Source: CAWCWN01 sp963799245
GTDB lineage: Bacteria > Chloroflexota > Ktedonobacteria > Ktedonobacterales > Ktedonobacteraceae
NCBI GenBank assembly: GCA_963799245.1
Contig: CAWCWN010000003.1
Coordinates: 1,550,001 to 1,614,000, forward strand
DNA: 64,000 bases
Reading direction: 5' to 3'
Shown: positions 9,714 to 18,157 of the stretch, piece after piece
Layout of the letters: every line of letters starts with the position of its first letter
How positions within the stretch are numbered: the first letter of the stretch is position 1
The notes under the pieces: model-generated
Databases searched by the model: none
The model's input: the letters and a program-made list of their open reading frames with translations, nothing else
Told to the model about the DNA's origin: nothing
Program-made: the position numbers and the translations under genes

Positions 9714-10311
9714 GGCAAACCTCTCAAATACAATTGTTGTTATTAAAGCATCACCAGTCAAGAGTATACCTTATCCAGGCAGCAGGCTCTAATGAACCTT
9801 GTGACATAAATGCGCTACATACTCTTCGGGGGTGATGTAGCGCTCTCCTGCTGAGTCTCTCTATAAGGATTCTTTCAGTCCAGCCATATGTATTCGCGCG
9901 TGTTATGAATGCAATCCTCATGCATAAAGCGATTCTATGTCACAAAAAGCTCACGCAAGCGATATATATATGGAGAGAGAAGGATCCCAGAGTCTCTCAG
10001 CGTCGTCTTGGTCGTCTGCCTGGGGGATGCCAGGCTGACCGCTCGGATTTTTTTTGCGCGCAAATTCACGGGCTTGTGACATCTTACCTGAAATTATTCT
10101 CCTGTTTTCATAAAAATATGTTATTATATTACGTGGGGTTTTTTTGTGCATCGATATGCTCAATTTAACATGTTCTTGCATGTTCTTGCGTTAAACCAGG
10201 TCATACTGACCTTTTGATGATTTAGAGATGAGAAATATTGGAGGTCTGTACTGGTGAGAAGCAGGCTTTCTCACCGCGAGAACATAGCACTTGTTAAGAA
10301 AGGACAAACCC
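9714..10311. other. Long intergenic/leader region with several hairpins
   Basis: About 600 bases lie between the divergent rph and GT20 genes with no convincing protein gene. Visible structure: a perfect 9-base inverted repeat GCGCTACAT/ATGTAGCGC (9812-9843); a GCCTGG/CCAGGC hairpin (10018-10035) followed 13 bases later by eight T (10048-10055), resembling a plus-strand terminator; a tandem CATGTTCTTG repeat (10169-10188); and a perfect GGTGAGAA/TTCTCACC hairpin (10253-10275) just before the GT20 ribosome binding site. A small RNA or structured leader is possible. Confidence 0.4.
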
Positions 10312-11893
10312 GTGCCGACCCAAATGATATTACATAGAACTTTACCACCCCAACAAATACACGCTCAGCGTCTCATTATGGCCACAGAATCGCGGGCCTG
10401 TCGAGTATTACTTGAGTCAGGATCAGAAGTTGAAGCATCGCCGGGGCGCAGGGGGCATGGTGACGGCCCTTGTGGATGCTGGCATTCGTATGGATGTGAC
10501 CTGGGTTGCTATGGCCATGACCGAAGGTGATCGCCTTGCTGTGAAGGATGCGCAGCAGAATAGCGGAGGTATCCTTGCTTCTCCCCTGTCGGGGCAGAAA
10601 ATGAATCTCCGCTATGTTGCTATCTCCAAATCCGCGTATCGCAAACACTACGAAGGCATCAGTAACCAGGTACTCTGGTTTCTCCAGCACTACCTTTACA
10701 ATCCTAATGAGGACTCCACCGTTGCACGGCATATTCAGGATGCCTGGAACAACGGTTACTATGTAGCTAACCGGGCGATTGCAGATGCGGTCATCGGCGA
10801 GGTTGAGCGTGAAGATAGCACAGCGGTTGTCATGCTGCATGATTATCATCTCTATCTCGCGCCTGCGATGATCCGCAAAGAACTGTCGCACGTGACGATG
10901 CAGCAATTCATTCATATCCCCTGGCCTGATGTACGCTGCTGGCATTTTTTACCCAGCAACATCACGCACGCTATCTATGCGGGGCTGGTTGGTAATGACA
11001 TCCTTGGTTTCCAGACCGAACGCGACGCGCGCAACTTCCTGGAGGGCGCTCGTACCTTGTTGGACGGGGCAGTTGTTGATTTTGAGGAGGGGGCCATCTG
11101 GTGGCAGGGTCGGCGTATCCACGTGAAGTCCTACCCTATCTCCATCTCTGTAACAGGCGAGCGGCGAGTGGTCCAGAGCGCGGCGGGCAAGCGAGCCGCC
11201 GCGAAGATCCTTCCACTGCTGGAGAGGAAAAAAGTCATTATGCGTGTAGATCGCATCGATCCGACCAAGAACATCCTGCGGGGCTTCCAGGCCTATGCCC
11301 AGCTGCTCGATGAGCATCCTGAACTGTGTGGAGCAGTCACGTTCCTGGCTTTTCTGGTTCCTTCGCGCCAGGCCTTGCTCAAATATCAACGCCACAATGC
11401 CGATGTCCTCAAGCTGGTCGATGAAATCAATTCGAAACACGGCACAGATGATTGGCTCCCCATCCATGCCTTTTGCGACAATGATCGTACCAGGGCCCTG
11501 GCGGCCATGCAGTATTATGATGTACTGCTGGTCAACCCCATCATTGATGGGATGAACCTGGTCGCTAAAGAGGGACCCGTGGTCAACCGGCGCAACGGTG
11601 TGCTGGTCCTTTCACGTACGGCCGGCGCTTTTCAGCAACTCGGCAAGGCATCTATTCCGACCTCGCCCACCGATGTGAACGAAACAGCCGAGGCCTTGTA
11701 TAAGGCTCTGCTGCTGCCAGATGATGAGAGAGCGGCAAAATCGCGCCAGGCCTGCCAGGTTGTGGAGCGCAATGATCTCAATACCTGGCTCAGTCGCCAG
11801 ATCCGCGATATTAACGATCTGCTTGACCGCTCCGCTCCGGCCCCCAATACTTCAGCACCTCTCCTCTCTTCACTTGCGGTAAGCGCTGGTTAG
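10312..11893 (+). pseudogene. otsA: GT20 trehalose-6-phosphate-synthase-like gene with a frameshift near its start
   Basis: The main frame contains GT20 landmarks: R-G-A-G-G-M-V-T-A-L, H-D-Y-H-L-Y-L-A-P, I-P-W-P, R-I-D-P-T-K-N and D-G-M-N-L-V-A-K-E-G-P. GT20 enzymes make trehalose 6-phosphate from a UDP- or GDP-sugar and glucose 6-phosphate; glucosylglycerol-phosphate synthases are close alternatives, and no phosphatase gene is nearby. The normal N-terminus R-L-I-M-A-T | N-R-G-P-V-E-Y-Y is split between two frames. An extra G at 10387 breaks it. With that base removed the gene starts at the GTG at 10312 (AAGAAAGGA 7 bases upstream) and encodes about 526 residues. Without repair only a TTG at 10412 could start the main frame. 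Confidence 0.78.
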
Positions 11894-11952
11894 GCACGCA
11901 GGCCTGAAGTACTTCTGGCGTGCTGCCGATAGAGGTAATCAGGGAGAAAAGA

Positions 11953-12000
11953 AGCATGTACAGGAGGTAGGGCGCCCGCGCCCTACCTCCTGTACATGCT
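11953..12000. terminator. 48-base near-perfect palindrome after the GT20 gene
   Basis: Two perfect 23-base arms (11953-11975 and 11978-12000) separated by CC form an extremely stable hairpin 60 bases after the GT20 stop. There is no T-run, so it may act as an RNA stability or factor-dependent end. Its outer bases (GTACAGG...CCTGTAC) recur in the hairpin at 63615-63652, which suggests a dispersed element family. Confidence 0.6.
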
Positions 12001-12035
12001 GTACCTGTGCGCATGCAATAAAAGCAACTTTATGG

Positions 12036-12041
12036 TATACT
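12036..12041 (+). promoter_or_regulatory. Possible -10 element for the glmS transcript
   Basis: TATACT at 12036-12041 lies about 35 bases before the predicted ribozyme cleavage site, and the region is AT-rich. No good -35 box was found 17 bases upstream, so this is tentative. Confidence 0.35.
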
Positions 12042-12067
12042 ACTCTCATACACCTGTTGTCGTGTCT

Positions 12068-12215
12068 AGTAGCGCATGGGCCGGGCTAAGGAGGAAGCAC
12101 CGGTTGACGAGGTGGAGGCTGTTCGGATCAATCAGCGGGGGGCCTCCAGGGTCGGTCACGACCCTGAAAAGATAGCGCACAAACCCAGCGCGGTAACGCC
12201 TGGCACAAAACGCTG
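12068..12215 (+). ncRNA. glmS self-cleaving ribozyme (glucosamine-6-phosphate sensor)
   Basis: The leader of glmS carries the hallmarks of the glmS ribozyme: AGCGC at the predicted cleavage site (between 12071 and 12072), the near-invariant core G-T-T-G-A-C-G-A-G-G-T-G-G-A-G-G (12103-12118), the partner C-G-G-G-G-G-G-C-C-T-C-C (12136-12147), a repeated AGCGC (12173-12177) and the 3-prime C-G-C-G-G-T-A-A-C-G-C-C-T-G-G stem (12189-12203). In the known class, glucosamine-6-phosphate is the cofactor for self-cleavage and the cut mRNA is degraded, giving feedback control of GlmS. Position, orientation and core all fit. The 3-prime boundary is approximate. Confidence 0.87.
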
Positions 12216-12283
12216 TCGGTGATGCAGGTATGTGTCGCCTTGTTGCGGGCATACTGCAAGAAACTGAAAGGATACCCGACCCT

Positions 12284-14155
12284 ATGTGCGGTATCATCGG
12301 CTACGTCGGCCCACAGGGCAGCGACGTCACTTCCATATTGCTTGATGGCCTGAGCAAGCTTGAATATCGCGGTTATGACTCCGCAGGTATTGTTGTTCTC
12401 ACCACGAATGGTACGCTTGAACTGCGCCGGCGCGCCGGCAAAATTGCTAACCTGGTCACCTCAGTCGATAATGGTTTTCGCCCCGCCAATGGCACCCTGG
12501 GCATAGGTCATACACGCTGGGCCACGCATGGTCGCCCCAACGATATAAACGCCCACCCTCACCCCGACTGTACGGGTGTCTTAAGTGTTGTGCACAATGG
12601 TATCATTGAGAATTATGCCGAGTTGCGTCGCCAGTTGACGGAGCAAGGCCACGTCTTCCGCTCGGAGACAGACACGGAAGTTTTGTCACACCTGGTCGAG
12701 CGTTTCTACATGGGAGAGGCCGCCGGCGACCTTGAAGAGGCGGTGCGGCTTGCCCTGAGGTGTGTAGTCGGTTCTTATGCTATCGCCGTCGTCAGCAGCG
12801 AGCAGCCCGGGTTGATCGTGGGTGCGCGCTGTGGTGGCGGCCCGCTCATCGTGGGCCTGGGCGAGAACGAACAGTACCTGGCTTCGGACATTCCCGCCAT
12901 TCTTAAACACACGCGCCGCGTCCAGGTCATCGATGAGGGTGAAGTGGTGACTCTGCGTCCCCAGGGCGTCTCTATTAGCCGCCTGGATGGCACGCCGGTG
13001 CTGCGCAATCCTCTGACCATCGACTGGGACGCCCAGGCGGCGGAGAAGGGCGGCTACCCACATTTCGTGCTGAAAGAGATTTTTGAGCAGCCGGAGGCGC
13101 TGAGCCGCACCCTGCTTGGCCGCGTACACCAGGGCCGACTGCACCTGGTCGAGCTAGAGGAGACGCGGCAGGCCGGGCTGCTCGACGGGGTCCAGCGCAT
13201 CGTCATCGTTGCCTGTGGCACCTCTTTTCACGCCGGGCTGATCGCCAAGTACGCCATCGAGCAGTGGGTGCGTATCCCGGTAGAAACTATTACCGCCGCC
13301 GAGTTCCGCTACTGCAATCCAATCGTAGGACCAGAGACGCTATGCATCGCGGTCACGCAGTCGGGCGAGACCGCGGATACGCTGGTAGGTATTCGCCAGG
13401 CACGCGAGCATGGAGCGCCTGTCATTGCCGTTACCAACGTGGTCGCCAGCGCCATTACACGCCTTGCGGACGCCGTCCTCTACCTGCAGGCGGGTCCGGA
13501 GATAGGCGTCGTCGCCACTAAGACGTTTATTAGTTCGGCCACCGTGCTCTATCTGCTGGGCCTCTGGCTTGGGCAGCAGCGCGGCAAGCTAACGACCGAG
13601 CAGGTGCAGAGCCTGCTCACGAGCCTGGAGGAGATCCCCGCGCAGATCCAGCGCATACTCGACAGAGCCGCTGGCGACTCAGACGACATTGCGCCGCTCG
13701 CCAGGCACATGGCGCGCCATACCAGCATGATCTTTATCGGGCGTGGAGTTGGCTATCCCACGGCCCTGGAAGGCGCGCTTAAACTCAAGGAGATCTCCTA
13801 CATCCATGCCGAGGGATTTCCGGCCGGAGAGCTCAAGCATGGCTCCATTGCCCTGCTCGATCCCGATACCCCTCTGATCGGTATAGCAACGCATTCACAC
13901 GTCTATGAAAAGGTCGTAAGCAATATCCAGGAGGTACGGGCGCGGGACGCGCACATCATCGTGGTAGCCACGGAGGGCGACGAAACCATTCGCCAGCATG
14001 CCGACGATGTTCTCTATGTCCCGGCCACGGCGGAGGTTTTTAGCCCCCTGCTCGCCAGTATCCCTCTGCAGCTGTTCGCCTATCATGCAGCCGTGGCAAG
14101 GGGCTGTAACGTAGATCAGCCAAGAAACCTGGCCAAGTCGGTCACGGTCGAGTAG
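12284..14155 (+). CDS. glmS: Glutamine--fructose-6-phosphate aminotransferase (isomerizing)
   Basis: The protein has 623 residues. The N-terminal glutaminase domain starts directly with the nucleophile Cys2 (MCGIIGYVG) and has the G-H-T-R-W-A-T-H-G motif. Two SIS sugar-isomerase domains follow (C-G-T-S-F-H-A-G, about 307; L-E-G-A-L-K-L-K-E, about 495), and it ends with the typical N-L-A-K-S-V-T-V-E. It makes glucosamine 6-phosphate from fructose 6-phosphate and glutamine for peptidoglycan and other amino sugars. I place the start at the Cys2-exposing ATG, not the in-frame ATG at 12230, because maturation requires it; GAAAGGA lies 11 bases upstream. Expression is probably controlled by the upstream ribozyme. 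Confidence 0.97.
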   Translation: MCGIIGYVGPQGSDVTSILLDGLSKLEYRGYDSAGIVVLTTNGTLELRRRAGKIANLVTSVDNGFRPANGTLGIGHTRWATHGRPNDINAHPHPDCTGVLSVVHNGIIENYAELRRQLTEQGHVFRSETDTEVLSHLVERFYMGEAAGDLEEAVRLALRCVVGSYAIAVVSSEQPGLIVGARCGGGPLIVGLGENEQYLASDIPAILKHTRRVQVIDEGEVVTLRPQGVSISRLDGTPVLRNPLTIDWDAQAAEKGGYPHFVLKEIFEQPEALSRTLLGRVHQGRLHLVELEETRQAGLLDGVQRIVIVACGTSFHAGLIAKYAIEQWVRIPVETITAAEFRYCNPIVGPETLCIAVTQSGETADTLVGIRQAREHGAPVIAVTNVVASAITRLADAVLYLQAGPEIGVVATKTFISSATVLYLLGLWLGQQRGKLTTEQVQSLLTSLEEIPAQIQRILDRAAGDSDDIAPLARHMARHTSMIFIGRGVGYPTALEGALKLKEISYIHAEGFPAGELKHGSIALLDPDTPLIGIATHSHVYEKVVSNIQEVRARDAHIIVVATEGDETIRQHADDVLYVPATAEVFSPLLASIPLQLFAYHAAVARGCNVDQPRNLAKSVTVE

Positions 14156-14189
14156 GGAGGCATCTCTGGCATTTACTTGTTGTAGACGT

Positions 14190-14246
14190 AAAATAAAGAC
14201 TTACAATTAAAACAAAGTCTTACAATTAAAATAAAGTTTTACACCG
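14190..14246. repeat. Three tandem 19-base repeats, possible transposon end
   Basis: Copies at 14190-14208, 14209-14227 and 14228-14246 share the pattern AAAAyAAAGwyTTACAATT (the last diverges at its 3-prime end). They are preceded by TGTAGACG at 14181-14188. A TGT terminus plus tandem 19-base sites resembles the ends of Mu/Tn7/Tn552-type transposons, where the transposase binds. No transposase gene or opposite end was found in this window, so it would be a remnant. The 14156-14618 stretch otherwise holds no recognisable gene. Confidence 0.45.
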
Positions 14247-14618
14247 TTTAGGCTGGCGGCAACTGAAGATGATCAGTGGTCGCCAGATGTTTTTGGATTA
14301 ACTGTTATTACTGTGCTGGCTCCTTTGATCATCCGTTCAAACAATCAGCCCTTTGAGCCTGTTTGGCGACGATCATTCCGCTTTCCACATGCCGTTTTTA
14401 TGAACGGATGTACGAAGTAGCCACAACACCCCAAAATGGAGTGACCTCCAACAACGTCACAGTCTGCTCCCAAAAGCCACACACAGTTCCAGCCTGAGCA
14501 GGATGGCGATTGACACCAGCGGAACTCCGTTGTAATTTGGAAATGGCCGGAGGGATGCGTTTACCATGGTGAGGCGTTGTCCGCTCACCATCACCCTGCG
14601 CTTCCAGGAGGAACATCT

Positions 14619-15001
14619 ATGAACTCTGGGCTCTTGCTCTTGCTGATCTGTGGACTGCTGACGATCGTCGCTCTCGTCCTGTCTTGCCGACGAGAGCGTC
14701 CCGGACAAAAGCGAACATACGCGCTGATCGTCACCCGACCGGCGCCGTTTTCCGCGATGATGATCGGTACTGGTCTGCAGGCTTCTTGTACAACAATCCC
14801 GACGATCCTGATCCGTTTGTCCCAAAGCGCTTCGGCTTCGGATACACCCCGAATGTCGGCCACCCTGTGGGCAAGCTGTTCCTCATCGGAGTGCTGCTGC
14901 TGCTGCTGGTGCTCCTGGTGGTGTCTCTCCTCGGGGTCCTCTTTCCTGGGCTCATCACCTCGTATGGATGTCACCCGTCTGGATGTCAGCCGTTTCCATA
15001 A
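14619..15001 (+). pseudogene. DUF5808 membrane protein gene with a frameshift
   Basis: A strong ribosome binding site (AGGAGG, 14607-14612) precedes an ATG that opens into one membrane helix (about 3-20) and a basic stretch. From about 14740 the recognisable domain lies in another frame: R-D-D-D-R-Y-W-S-A-G-F-L-Y-N-N-P-D-D-P, F-V-P-K-R-F-G-F-G-Y-T-P-N and a final membrane helix. This is the DUF5808 signature, a family of unknown function in membrane proteins of Gram-positive-type bacteria. One base appears to be missing between about 14700 and 14750. The next gene follows within 100 bases on the same strand. Confidence 0.65.
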
Positions 15002-15096
15002 ACAATTGACCGAGGAGCTGCAAAGAGCATGGTTCCCCTTTACAACCGTTGTTATGAATATTGTGCGCGACACGAAGGACAAATAAGGAGCATATC

Positions 15097-15300
15097 ATGG
15101 CTCAGCCACTTTCATCGTTCCTACTTCCATTGATTATCGCTCTGCCGTTGGTCGTATTCTGGCTATGGATGGCCTGGGATTTGGGGGGAAATGACACATT
15201 GTCGAGTAACGAGAAGTTTTACTGGCAGGTGGCATTCATTTTTATGAGCGTCTTCGCCGCAGTTTACTATTACGTCACTGAGTATAAAAAAAGGCATTAA
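15097..15300 (+). CDS. Small membrane protein, PLDc_N-like
   Basis: This 67-residue protein has two membrane helices (about 7-25 and 42-60) separated by a short loop with D-L-G-G-N-D-T-L-S-S-N-E-K, and ends in basic residues. The pattern F-W-L-W-M plus N-E-K and a second helix ending Y-K-K-R resembles the membrane-anchoring domain found at the N-terminus of cardiolipin synthases (PLDc_N), which also occurs alone as a small protein. AAGGAG lies 6 bases before the ATG. It probably shares a transcript with the DUF5808 gene. Function unknown. Confidence 0.65.
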   Translation: MAQPLSSFLLPLIIALPLVVFWLWMAWDLGGNDTLSSNEKFYWQVAFIFMSVFAAVYYYVTEYKKRH

Positions 15301-15432
15301 CCACTGTTTCCTTATCTTGAAGGGATAGTCGCCTTCACTACAGTCGCACTTGTTGAGAGCCAGAGGAGGTCATCACCGTGGAAAAGCGCGAAAACCTAGC
15401 GCGTGTCCACGTCAGATTGGAGTCTGGCAGCG

Positions 15433-15552
15433 ATGTGCTCCAGGCTCTTTGATATCTTGAAGAGGCGGCAAGCCACCGAGAAACGGCTGGTGCGGCGACT
15501 GGAGAAGCTAGGGTACGAGGTTTCACTCACATCGGCTTCTCCAGCCGCCTGA
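15433..15552 (+). pseudogene. Possible C-terminal remnant of a transposase
   Basis: A 39-codon frame encodes a basic segment, K-R-R-Q-A-T-E-K-R-L-V-R-R-L-E-K-L-G-Y-E-V, ending in Ala-Ala-stop. Such Arg/Lys-rich endings with L-E-x-L-G-Y-x-V are common at the C-terminus of insertion-sequence transposases. Nothing upstream in the 15301-15432 stretch continues the homology and I saw no terminal repeats, so this is a weak call. The rest of 15301-15696 holds nothing else I can name. Confidence 0.3.
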
Positions 15553-15696
15553 ACTCTATTTTTCAGAAGAGACTCCTCTTTCCGTTTTCCTTTATCTTGC
15601 CACATTTTCACCGGTTTTCGGATAAGGTCTTAGTATATGACTACCGATAGCTGGATCCCCTGCTCCAACCGAAGCGTGAAATGAGAATGGTGAAAA

Positions 15697-16338
15697 CTAA
15701 AAACTCTGTCGCCGCAGCCACTCCCGCACGGTGCGCACCTCCTCATGGCTGAGGGAGTGCCCTCCTGGCAGCCACTGGAGCGTCAGCTGCGCATGCGCAG
15801 ACTCGAGCAGCGCCACCAGCCGCTCCGTCTCCGGCGGCGGGGCGATAGGGTCGGCACGACCTGCGCCGACAAACACCGGCATTCCCGCGAGGTCAGGTAT
15901 GACCTGGGGGACAAATGGGACCATCGGGTGCAGCAGGGCTGCCCCGGCCAGCAGCCCCGGACGCAGGAGCAACAGGCTTCCGGCGATATTGGCCCCATTG
16001 GAAAAGCCCACTGCGATGACCCTGTGCGCGTCAAAGCCATATGTCTTGCCGGCCGCGGTGATGAAATCCGCCAGCTCATAGGTGCGCTGTTTGAGATCAT
16101 CGATGTCGAAGACGCCTTCGGCCAGGCGCCGGAAAAAGCGCGGCATCCCATGCTCGAGGACCTTGCCCCGGGGACTGAGCAATGCCGCACCCGGGTCAAG
16201 CATGCGCCCCAGATCGAGCAGGTCATGCTCATCGCCGCCCGTACCATGGAGTAGGAGCAGTGTATCTGCCTGGGAAACGTCCTGCCCGGCCGGCGCAGGC
16301 AGGTAGCGATGGAGAAAGCCTAGAGATGATTTTTCCAT
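15697..16338 (-). CDS. Phospholipase/carboxylesterase-type alpha/beta hydrolase (MhqD-like)
   Basis: The 213-residue protein has the oxyanion-hole region L-L-L-L-H-G-T-G-G-D-E (about 27-37), the nucleophile elbow G-F-S-N-G-A (about 113-118), the acid in G-A-G-R-A-D-P-I (about 163) and a late histidine in P-G-G-H-S-L (about 193). This is the short cytoplasmic carboxylesterase family that includes B. subtilis MhqD. It lies 10 bases downstream of a ring-cleaving dioxygenase gene, the same pairing as in mhq operons for quinone and aromatic electrophile resistance, so a shared detoxification role is inferred. Confidence 0.85.
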   Translation of the reverse strand: MEKSSLGFLHRYLPAPAGQDVSQADTLLLLHGTGGDEHDLLDLGRMLDPGAALLSPRGKVLEHGMPRFFRRLAEGVFDIDDLKQRTYELADFITAAGKTYGFDAHRVIAVGFSNGANIAGSLLLLRPGLLAGAALLHPMVPFVPQVIPDLAGMPVFVGAGRADPIAPPPETERLVALLESAHAQLTLQWLPGGHSLSHEEVRTVREWLRRQSF

Positions 16339-16348
16339 GCTCGTCCTC

Positions 16349-17302
16349 CTAGCGTGCTACTGCGGGGACGACGAGAGCGGGGAGTGATTGCTCAAGCAAG
16401 GCGCGGTTTTTTTCCAACCAGGGCGGCAGCTTGAGATGCGTGCCGAGCTGTTCCACCGCTTCGTCTACGGCAAAACCCGGGGGATCGGTAGCGATCTCAA
16501 AGAGGGCGCCCCCCGGCTCGTGGAAGTAGATGGAATGGAAGTATTCACGATCAATGATGGGAGTGACGTCTCTCCTTTGCTCGCTAAGGCGCTGGCGCCA
16601 CTGCGCCTGCTGCTCATCGGTGGGTGTGCGCCACGCGACGTGATGCACCGAACCGACGGCGATGCTGCCGCGCCTTTGCTGGGGCAGTTCCAGGACATCG
16701 ACAAACGTCCCTGGTCCACCCTCTCCCACTTCGTAACGCAAACGGTTCGTCTCTTCATGCAGTTGTCGAAAGCCGAGGACCTGCGTAAGCATCTGCTCTG
16801 TTTGCTTACGCTGCGTCTCCGCCAGGGTAATCCCATAGACGCCGCGAATGGCGTTCTCCGCGGGAATCGGACCGTCTTGCCAGCCGTTGCGCCGTTCAGC
16901 TTCATGATGGGCCACGAGTTCGAGTGAGAGCCCGTGCGGATCAGTGAACGACAGCACCTGTTCATCAAAGCGTGTCAGCGGTGCCTTGAGGGCGACCCCG
17001 TGCTCAGACAGGCGTTCGATCCAGTAGGGGAGGGCATCTGCCGGCAGGGAGAATGATATATCAACGATCTGTCCCGCGCCCCTGCGTCCCCTGGGCGCCT
17101 CAGGCCAGGGAAAGAAGGTGATGATGGTGCCGGGGTGGCCGAGTTCATCTCCATAATAGAGGTGATAGGTCCCGGGGTCATCAAAGTTGACCGTTTGCTT
17201 GACGAGCCGCAGACCTAACACACCCGCATAAAAATTGACGTTCTGCTGTGGATCACTCACAATGGCCGTCACATGATGAAGACCAAGCACACTCTTGTCC
17301 AT
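16349..17302 (-). CDS. Ring-cleaving dioxygenase, MhqO/MhqA type
   Basis: The 317-residue protein consists of tandem vicinal-oxygen-chelate (glyoxalase) domains. The first starts G-L-H-H-V-T-A-I-V-S-D-P-Q-Q-N-V-N-F-Y; the second has V-H-H-V-A-W-R-T-P-T-D-E-Q-Q and ends with E-P-G-G-A-L-F-E-I-A-T-D-P-P-G-F. The His and Glu residues are the expected metal ligands. Relatives are induced by quinones and thought to cleave hydroquinones or catechols. The ATG at 17302 is preferred (GAGGAGG, 5 bases upstream) over an in-frame ATG at 17362. Divergent to an Lrp-type regulator gene. Confidence 0.9.
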   Translation of the reverse strand: MDKSVLGLHHVTAIVSDPQQNVNFYAGVLGLRLVKQTVNFDDPGTYHLYYGDELGHPGTIITFFPWPEAPRGRRGAGQIVDISFSLPADALPYWIERLSEHGVALKAPLTRFDEQVLSFTDPHGLSLELVAHHEAERRNGWQDGPIPAENAIRGVYGITLAETQRKQTEQMLTQVLGFRQLHEETNRLRYEVGEGGPGTFVDVLELPQQRRGSIAVGSVHHVAWRTPTDEQQAQWRQRLSEQRRDVTPIIDREYFHSIYFHEPGGALFEIATDPPGFAVDEAVEQLGTHLKLPPWLEKNRALLEQSLPALVVPAVAR

Positions 17303-17412
17303 ATATACCTCCTCTTGGCTAAAGACTGTTGTTTTTTCTTGCCGCAGGCCCTTCTCCTCCATTCGCTCTAATGGTACAATACACGTACACAGTTAAAAAA
17401 GCAAGGAAAATT

Positions 17413-17446
17413 GGTGAACGGCATTAAATAGCAAACGCCATTCACC
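17413..17446. promoter_or_regulatory. Inverted repeat in the mhq/lrp divergent promoter
   Basis: GGTGAACGGC (17413-17422) and GCCATTCACC (17437-17446) form an inverted repeat with one mismatch and a 14-base spacer. It lies 20 bases before the Lrp-family start and about 110 bases upstream of the dioxygenase start. The placement fits autoregulation and control of the divergent operon by the Lrp protein (inference). Confidence 0.5.
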
Positions 17447-17466
17447 GTATACCAGGAGAAGGGCCC

Positions 17467-17916
17467 ATGATAGACAGGATTGACCGAATGCTGTTAGCAC
17501 TGCTCAAGCAAGATGCTCGCCGCAAGTATGCCGAGTTAGGTGAAGCTGTTCACCTGTCGCCACCGGCAGTGCATGAGCGCGTGAAACGCCTGGAACGGGC
17601 AGGGGTTTTGCGCAGGTATACGGTCGAGATTGATCCGCAAGCACTTGGGCTGGCGCTCCACGCGTTTGTACGCATTCATTTGAGCCGTATCCCCTGCGAG
17701 GAACTGGCCCTGGCGCTGCAGAAGTTCCCGGAAGTGGAGGAGTGCTACAGCTCGGCAGGAGAAGAAAGTATGCTTATCAAAGTGCATACGTCGACCCCTG
17801 CAAGCCTCGAAGAACTGCTTGACCGCATCCGGCGTATTCCAGGAGTAGAGCGCATTCTCACCAGCATTGTGCTGACCACGCATTTTCAGCGCGAATATAT
17901 TCCCCTGGATGTATAA
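17467..17916 (+). CDS. Lrp/AsnC family transcriptional regulator
   Basis: The 149-residue protein has an N-terminal winged helix-turn-helix (I-D-R-M-L-L-A-L-L-K-Q-D-A-R-R-K-Y-A-E-L-G then H-L-S-P-P-A-V-H-E-R-V-K-R-L-E, about 5-45) and a C-terminal RAM effector-binding domain (about 65-148). Proteins of this family are DNA-binding dimers or octamers that respond to amino acids or small metabolites. It is divergent from the esterase/dioxygenase pair and probably regulates it together with itself. The ATG at 17467 follows AGGAGAAGGGCCC. Confidence 0.92.
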   Translation: MIDRIDRMLLALLKQDARRKYAELGEAVHLSPPAVHERVKRLERAGVLRRYTVEIDPQALGLALHAFVRIHLSRIPCEELALALQKFPEVEECYSSAGEESMLIKVHTSTPASLEELLDRIRRIPGVERILTSIVLTTHFQREYIPLDV

Positions 17917-18157
17917 TGGGCGAGCCGCCCTCCTCTAAGGAACTTGAGCAGTTCATCAGGTAATTCACTTGATGACCTTACCCCAAAATGGTATGGTAGC
18001 GTCAAGACCATTTCCGCTTTTCTAACCAGCGACGGGATCAGATCTGTAAAGGCTGGAAAAGTCCTACAAAACAATTCTGTCAAAACAGTGATGGTTATAG
18101 TCTCGACTGTACACTGAACCATCTCATTCACTCATTCAAAGGAGGAGAAACAATACT

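Noticed and set aside
12046..12297. Minus-strand frame opposite the glmS leader
   Set aside because: It overlaps the ribozyme, which explains the conservation; no start site or family.
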